A stretch of 64,000 nucleotides of DNA from Halobacteriales archaeon QS_1_68_17. GTDB lineage: Archaea; Halobacteriota; Halobacteria; Halobacteriales; Haloarculaceae. Position numbers and translations under genes: made by a program. The stretch is taken from contig PXRG01000015.1 in the NCBI GenBank assembly GCA_003021105.1, positions 1-64,000 of the forward strand. Reading direction: 5' to 3'. This document shows, piece after piece, positions 58,913-64,000 of this stretch (position 1 is its first letter; each line of letters begins with the position of its first letter). The notes beneath the pieces were generated by a model. That model did no database searches, was not told where the DNA came from, and saw nothing but the letters and a program-made list of their open reading frames with translations.

Positions 58913-59947
58913 CTACGCGTGGTCGATCTCGCCGGCGTCGAGCGCCGCTTCCGCCTCGCGGGCGGCCTCGCCGAGCACCCGGAGCTTCCCGGACGCGGAC
59001 GCGCGGGTGAGCGGTTTCATCCCGCAGTCGGGCGCGAGGATCAACCGCTCGGGGGGGACCCACTCCAGGGCCGCCGCGATCCGGTCGACGACGGTCCCGA
59101 CCTCCTCGACGGCCTTGTCCTGGGTGTCGACGACGCCCACGCCCACGTCCACCCCGAGGTCGACCCCCTCGAAGATGTCTGCGAGGTCGTCCGCGCCGTC
59201 GCTGGCGAGTTCGAGGTCGACGAAGTCCAGCGGGAAGTCGAACACCTGTGGGGTGAGGTTCTCGTAGTTGCCGGAACAGACGTGCATGCCGAAGTACATC
59301 TCGCCCGGGGCGGCGTCGTCGATCCGGGAGACGCACTCGCGGGCGATGTCGTCGTGGGGCGACATCCCGAGCGCCGGTTCGTCGATCTGGACGTACGGCG
59401 CGCCGGCCTCGCCCAGGCGGGCCACCTCGTCGGCCACCAGGTCCGCGAACGCGTAGGCGAGTTCCTCGACGCCGGCGTAGTCGTCGGATTCGAGCTGGCT
59501 GAACGACGCGAGCGTGAACGGGCCGGTGATGGTCGTCTTGACCGGCCGGTCGCTGACCGACGCCGCGAACTCGTAGTCCTCGACCAGCCACGGCCGCGCG
59601 GTCGAGACCGCGTCGACCACCGAGGGCATGTTCCTGTTCCACCCGCCGCTACCGCCGTCGTCGTCCAGTTCGTAGCCGTCGACGAACTGCGCGAAGTGCT
59701 CGACCATGCCCGTCCGCCGGACCTCGCCGTCGGCGAGCACGTCGATCCCCGCGCGCTCGTGTTCGTTGACCACCGCGCGGACGGCGTCGTCGTTCGCCTC
59801 CGCGAGGTCGTCCGCGTCGAACTCCCCGTCGTCGGCCAGTTCCCGCACCCGGCCGAGCCACTCCGGTTGCGGAAAGCTCCCCACGACCGTCGTCAGCAGG
59901 AAGTGCTCGTGCTCGTGTCCCGCCGGCCGAAACTGTTCGGTGGGCAT
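58913..59947 (-). CDS. MetE C-terminal-domain-like (cobalamin-independent type) methionine synthase
   Basis: LLTTVVGSFPQPEWL..PYVQIDEPALGM..GMHVCSGNYEN..ILAPDCGMKPL (zinc ligands). Confidence 0.85.
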   Translation of the reverse strand: MPTEQFRPAGHEHEHFLLTTVVGSFPQPEWLGRVRELADDGEFDADDLAEANDDAVRAVVNEHERAGIDVLADGEVRRTGMVEHFAQFVDGYELDDDGGSGGWNRNMPSVVDAVSTARPWLVEDYEFAASVSDRPVKTTITGPFTLASFSQLESDDYAGVEELAYAFADLVADEVARLGEAGAPYVQIDEPALGMSPHDDIARECVSRIDDAAPGEMYFGMHVCSGNYENLTPQVFDFPLDFVDLELASDGADDLADIFEGVDLGVDVGVGVVDTQDKAVEEVGTVVDRIAAALEWVPPERLILAPDCGMKPLTRASASGKLRVLGEAAREAEAALDAGEIDHA

Positions 59948-60062
59948 CGTACCCGAACTGTACGGGTAAGTCCTTGAGTAATTTCCGGTCCGGGTTTGAT
60001 GCTCAATGGTAATATCACGCCGACGCCGCCGCAGTCGCGGTCCCCCGGCGAGCGAGGCGCGC

Positions 60063-61245
60063 TCAGATGTCGTCCTCGGGTGCGCCGTGGCCGTCGGGGT
60101 GGTCGTCGAAGCGGTCCAGCGAGAAAAACTCCAGGTCCGCGAGGTCGGACTCGCCGCTGGTCAGGAGTTCGCAGGCGAGTTTGCCGATGGCGGGGCCGTG
60201 TTTGAACCCGTGGCCGGAGAAGCCACAGGCGAAGTGACAGCCCTCCGGGCCTGCCCGGTCGATGATGAAATCGTGATCAGGGGTCGTCGAGTAGACGCCG
60301 CAGTACTGGCCCTGGATGCCGGCGTCGGCCAGTTCCGGGATGATCCCGGCGATGTCGTCGACCAGCGCGAGCAGCGTCTCCTCGTCGGGTTGCCGGTCGT
60401 AGCTGTCCGGGTCGACCTCGCTCCCGGTGTGGTGGGTCGCCACGAGGACGCCGCCGCCGAAGTCCGGCCGGATGTACCAGTCCCCGCCCGGGAAGCCGGT
60501 GGTCGGCGTCAGGTCCGGATACGACTCGGCGTAGCCCTCGGGTGGATCGAGGATGACGACCTGCTCGCGGGTGGGAGTGATCGGCAGGTCGACGCCGACC
60601 CACTCGCCGGCCCGGGGCGTCCACGGGCCGGCGGCCACGAGGACCTGCTCGCAGTCGACGGTGCCGTCGTCGGTTTCGACGGCCCGGACGGCCCCGTCCT
60701 CGACGCACGCCGGTCACGACGGTCGCGCCGTTGGCCGTCGCGGCTCTGGCGAACCCGCCCGCGACGTCCGTCCCGTCGGAGTAGGCAGCGTCGTCGTCGC
60801 TGACGGCGAAGTCGAACTGATCCGTGTTGGCGAACATCGGGTACGCCTCCTCTAGGTCGTCGCCGTCGATCCACGACACCGGGATGTCGAGGTCCTCGAG
60901 CACCTCGTAGCCCGCCGCCACGTAGTCGGCATTGGCCGCGTCCGCGAAGCGGGTCATCGGGTTGGCCGCGCAGGCGATGTCGTTGCCGGTCCGTTCTTCG
61001 AAGGCGCGGTAGAACTGGTGGCTCCACCACGCCGTCCGCGAGTAGATCTCCTGGTCGCCGTAGTGGTGTCTGATGATCGCCGAGGAGTCGCCGGTCGATC
61101 CGGCCGCGATGGACTCCTTCTCGACGAGGGTCACGTCGAGGGCCGTCTCCTCGGTCAGGAAGTACGCCGCGCTCGTGCCGGCGATGCCGCCGCCGATCAC
61201 CACCACGTCGGTCGCCTCGGGCAGGGACGGTCGCGCGTTGCTCAT
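60063..61245 (-). pseudogene. FAD-dependent oxidoreductase (DAO/sarcosine-oxidase-like), apparent frameshift
   Basis: N-terminal MSNARPSLPEATDVVVIGGGIAGTSAAYFL..ANGATVVTGV in one frame; C-terminal MAAGPWTPRAGEWVGVDLPITPTREQV..FACGFSGHGFKHGPAIGKL in another; shift near 60703-60712. Confidence 0.85.
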
Positions 61246-61268
61246 CCCCGGAAGGTGAGGCCGGCGGG

Positions 61269-62789
61269 CTACTTAGTTTGACGGTCCGCGCCGCCCACGG
61301 CGGCCAGTCCGAGCGCGTCCAGGTCGGCGTGTGTCGCCACCATGTCGGCCGCCGCCGCGTACGGCGAGGCCGTCGCGCCCCCGCGGTCGGGACGTTCGAT
61401 CCCGGCCGCCGCGAAGACCGCGTCGAGAAACGCGTCCCGGGCGGCCCGGTTCTCGAACAGGCCGTGGAGGTAGGTGCCCAGCACGCGGCCGGCGGCGGCG
61501 CTGTCCGGGCCGACGGGCCGCGCGACGTCGGCGGTCGGCGTCGAGTCGCCCATGTGGATCTCGTAGCCCGAGGCCGTCGCGTCCGCGCCGGCCAGCGGTC
61601 CGCCCGCCGAGAGGTCGAACTCGACAGCCTCGACGCGCTTGTCGGCCGAGAACCGCGTCTCGACCGGGAGCATCCCGAACCCGGCGACGGTCTCCGCGTC
61701 GCCGGTCCCTTCGACGGCCGCGTTCAGAATCCGGTCGCCGAGCATCTGGTAGCCGCCACAGACCCCGACGACCGGGCCGTCGAACGCCGCGAGCGCCTCC
61801 CCGAACCCGGCCTCGCGGAGCGAGAGCAGGTCGTCGACCGTGTTTTTCGTCCCCGGGAGCACGACCGCGTCCGCGTCCGCGTCCGCGAGGTCGGTCTCCG
61901 GCGGGACGTAGGCGACTCTGACTCCCGGCTCGCGGACAAGCGGCTCGAAGTCGGTGAAATTCGAGATCCGCGGCAACCGCACCACGGCGACGGTCACCGC
62001 CCGGTCCTCCGGGACGCTGTCGCCGGCTCCCCGGACGGCGCGCTCGCCGGCCGGGGGCAAGGAGACGCTGTCCTCGGCGGGCAGTCCCGGGTCGTCGTAG
62101 GGCAACACGCCCACCACCGGCACGCCCGTCCTGGCTTCCAGTTCCGCGACGCCCGGATCGAGCAACGATTCGTCGCCGCGGAACTTCGTGATCAGGCAGC
62201 CGGCCACCCGGTCGCGGACCCCGGCGGGCATCAGTTCGAGCGTCCCGTACAGCGAGGCGAAGACGCCGCCCCGCTCGATGTCGCCCACCAGGAGCACGTC
62301 GGCGTCGGCGAACCGCGCCGTCTCGACGTTCGCCAGGTCGCGGTCGTGGAGGTTGATCTCCCCGAGCGACCCCGCTCCCTCGGCGACGATCACCTCGTGG
62401 TCGGCGGCCAGTCGCCGGTAGGACGCCGCCGCCGCGCGGCGGGCCCGTTCCCAGTGGTCCTCGTAGTACGACCCGGCCGTGTAGTGGCCGCCGGCCTGAC
62501 CCTGGATCACGACCTGGGACTCGCCGTCGCCGCGGGGTTTCAACAGGACCGGGTTCATGTCCGTCGTCGCGGTCACGCCGGCCGCCCGCGCCTGGACGTA
62601 CTGGGAGACGCCGATCTCGCCGTAGCCGCCCTCGGGCGAGACGACCGCGCGGGCGTTGTTGCTCATGTTCTGGGCCTTGAACGGCGCGACCGACACTCCC
62701 TGCCGCGCCAGGTGACGGCACAGCCCCGCGGCGACGGTGCTCTTGCCGACGTGGCTGGCGGTCCCCGCGACGAGGACGGTCCGGGTCAT
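61269..62789 (-). CDS. cbiP: Cobyric acid synthase
   Basis: [64 protein letters not shown]. Confidence 0.95.
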   Translation of the reverse strand: MTRTVLVAGTASHVGKSTVAAGLCRHLARQGVSVAPFKAQNMSNNARAVVSPEGGYGEIGVSQYVQARAAGVTATTDMNPVLLKPRGDGESQVVIQGQAGGHYTAGSYYEDHWERARRAAAASYRRLAADHEVIVAEGAGSLGEINLHDRDLANVETARFADADVLLVGDIERGGVFASLYGTLELMPAGVRDRVAGCLITKFRGDESLLDPGVAELEARTGVPVVGVLPYDDPGLPAEDSVSLPPAGERAVRGAGDSVPEDRAVTVAVVRLPRISNFTDFEPLVREPGVRVAYVPPETDLADADADAVVLPGTKNTVDDLLSLREAGFGEALAAFDGPVVGVCGGYQMLGDRILNAAVEGTGDAETVAGFGMLPVETRFSADKRVEAVEFDLSAGGPLAGADATASGYEIHMGDSTPTADVARPVGPDSAAAGRVLGTYLHGLFENRAARDAFLDAVFAAAGIERPDRGGATASPYAAAADMVATHADLDALGLAAVGGADRQTK

Positions 62790-63640
62790 CAGTACTCGGT
62801 GCCCTTGCGCGCGCCCTGTCCGGCGTCCATCGGGTGTTTCTCCTTTTCGACGCGGGTGATCAGGTCGGCGACGTCCGCGAGGTAGTCCGGTTCCTCGTGC
62901 CCGCCGGTCAACACCAGTTCGAGGTCGGCGGGGGCGTCCCGGACCAGCGCGAGCAGGTCGTCGACCGCCACCAGCCCGCGGTTGGCCGCGTAGACCACCT
63001 CGTCGAGAATCAGCATGTGGACCCCCTCGTCGGCCGGCGCGTCGAGCGGGATCGGGGCCGTCAGGTCGGCCTCGCTGGCGGCCGCGACCAGCCGTTCCGC
63101 CCGCTCGAACCCCGCGCGGGCCTCCATCTCGTGGGCGTCCTCGTCGGTCTCGTCGAGGCGGCCGTGCCAGCCGTAGTGGCCCGCGTTCTCGTAGGAGAAC
63201 CCCGGGAGCGCGTCGACGGCGTTGTACTCGCCGCGAACGTCCTCGACGCTGGAGGCCCCGCCCTTCATGAACTGGAGCATGTGGACCCGGAAGCCGTGGC
63301 CCGCCGCGCGAAAGCCCATCCCCAGCGCGGCCGTCGTCTTTCCCTTGCCGTCGCCCCACCAGACCTGGATCAGGCCGAACTCCTCGGGCGCGCTCGGTTC
63401 GATTGGCCGCGCCTCGGGCGTCCGACCTCCACCGGGCGTGCGCTCGACGGTGCCCGCCCTGTCGTCGCCATCGCGGTCCTCGCAGGCAGGGCCATCACCC
63501 TCGCCGCCGGCGTCGTCTCGCCCGGTGTCGCGGTCCTCGCCGGCGTCACCATCCTCGCCGGCGGCGTGTCCCCCGGTGTTGCGTTCATCGGTGGCGGCGT
63601 CATCGTCACCGTCCGCTCCGGCGTCGGCGTTTCGCCTCAT
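62789..63640 (-). CDS. cobA: Cob(I)yrinic acid a,c-diamide adenosyltransferase (CobA/BtuR type) with acidic N-terminal extension
   Basis: [41 protein letters not shown]-terminal [28 protein letters not shown]. Confidence 0.92.
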   Translation of the reverse strand: MRRNADAGADGDDDAATDERNTGGHAAGEDGDAGEDRDTGRDDAGGEGDGPACEDRDGDDRAGTVERTPGGGRTPEARPIEPSAPEEFGLIQVWWGDGKGKTTAALGMGFRAAGHGFRVHMLQFMKGGASSVEDVRGEYNAVDALPGFSYENAGHYGWHGRLDETDEDAHEMEARAGFERAERLVAAASEADLTAPIPLDAPADEGVHMLILDEVVYAANRGLVAVDDLLALVRDAPADLELVLTGGHEEPDYLADVADLITRVEKEKHPMDAGQGARKGTEY

Positions 63641-64000
63641 AGTGCCTCCACGAACGCGTCGAACGCGCCGCTCTCGGCGTGGAGGTGGCAGTACGTCCCG
63701 ACGGCGTCGTACTCGGTGAGGCCGTCGTGGTCGCCGTCGACGCCGTCGCCCCGCTCGACGTCGAACGCGAAACGGGCGTCGGTGCCGACCGACGCCGACG
63801 AGTAGTGGAACTCGTGGCCCCGGAGGCGGTCGCCAGCGCTCGCGGTCGGCCCGCCGTCGCGCGCTCGCAACTCGACGTGGTCGAGCGCCTGGTAGCGGTC
63901 CCGCATCTCGACGTCGGCGGGGAGGATACCCGCCATGCCGTGGGCGTCGCCGTCGGCGGTCGTCAGCGTCCCGGCCATCGCCATGAACCCGCCGCACTCG
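63637..64000 (-). CDS. cbiA: Cobyrinate a,c-diamide synthase, C-terminal part (truncated by window edge)
   Basis: ECGGFMAMAGTLTTADGDAHGMAGILPADVEMRDRYQALDHVEL..HEFHYS. Confidence 0.85.
   Translation of the reverse strand, partial: ECGGFMAMAGTLTTADGDAHGMAGILPADVEMRDRYQALDHVELRARDGGPTASAGDRLRGHEFHYSSASVGTDARFAFDVERGDGVDGDHDGLTEYDAVGTYCHLHAESGAFDAFVEAL

Overview
GC-rich haloarchaeal chromosomal window (TATA-type promoters, acidic proteins, archaeal translation genes). Left part: ilvD, a RecA/KaiC-like ATPase, TFS, the L11-L1-L10-L12 ribosomal cluster, and the conserved archaeal block Kae1-Bud32 / S27ae / S24e / dephospho-CoA kinase / Spt4 / Rpo7 / PIN / eIF2-gamma. Two candidate RiPP loci stand out. 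(1) 14.69-18.06 kb (+): a 170-aa precursor-like protein with an Ala/Val/Cys hydrophobic tail, a radical SAM/SPASM-like enzyme and an ABC ATPase/permease pair. (2) 37.06-41.80 kb: a Sag-like azole-peptide (TOMM/LAP) locus with YcaO, ocin-ThiF-like partner, SagB-like dehydrogenase and a convergent CPBP (SagE-like) protease, plus a 32-aa Cys-rich precursor, MIFEIDASEEESTDPVAGGSCCSCCGCPDPDE, at 41706-41804 (-), which is too short to appear in the supplied ORF track. The right half holds dispersed genes for methylated-amine/one-carbon metabolism: non-pyrrolysine MttB, formate-THF ligase, GlyA, FolD, BCCT transporter, DUF1638, corrinoid-reactivating ferredoxin, MetE-like protein, DAO-family oxidoreductase and cobalamin synthesis genes. 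Other signals: two ~105-bp TA-flanked inverted-repeat elements, a 34-bp tandem hairpin array between L11 and L1, alternative pairings in the L1 leader, and apparent frameshifts in rpl12 and a DAO-type oxidoreductase. No rRNA, tRNA or CRISPR array was recognised. All calls are by reading the sequence and translations; no database search was run.
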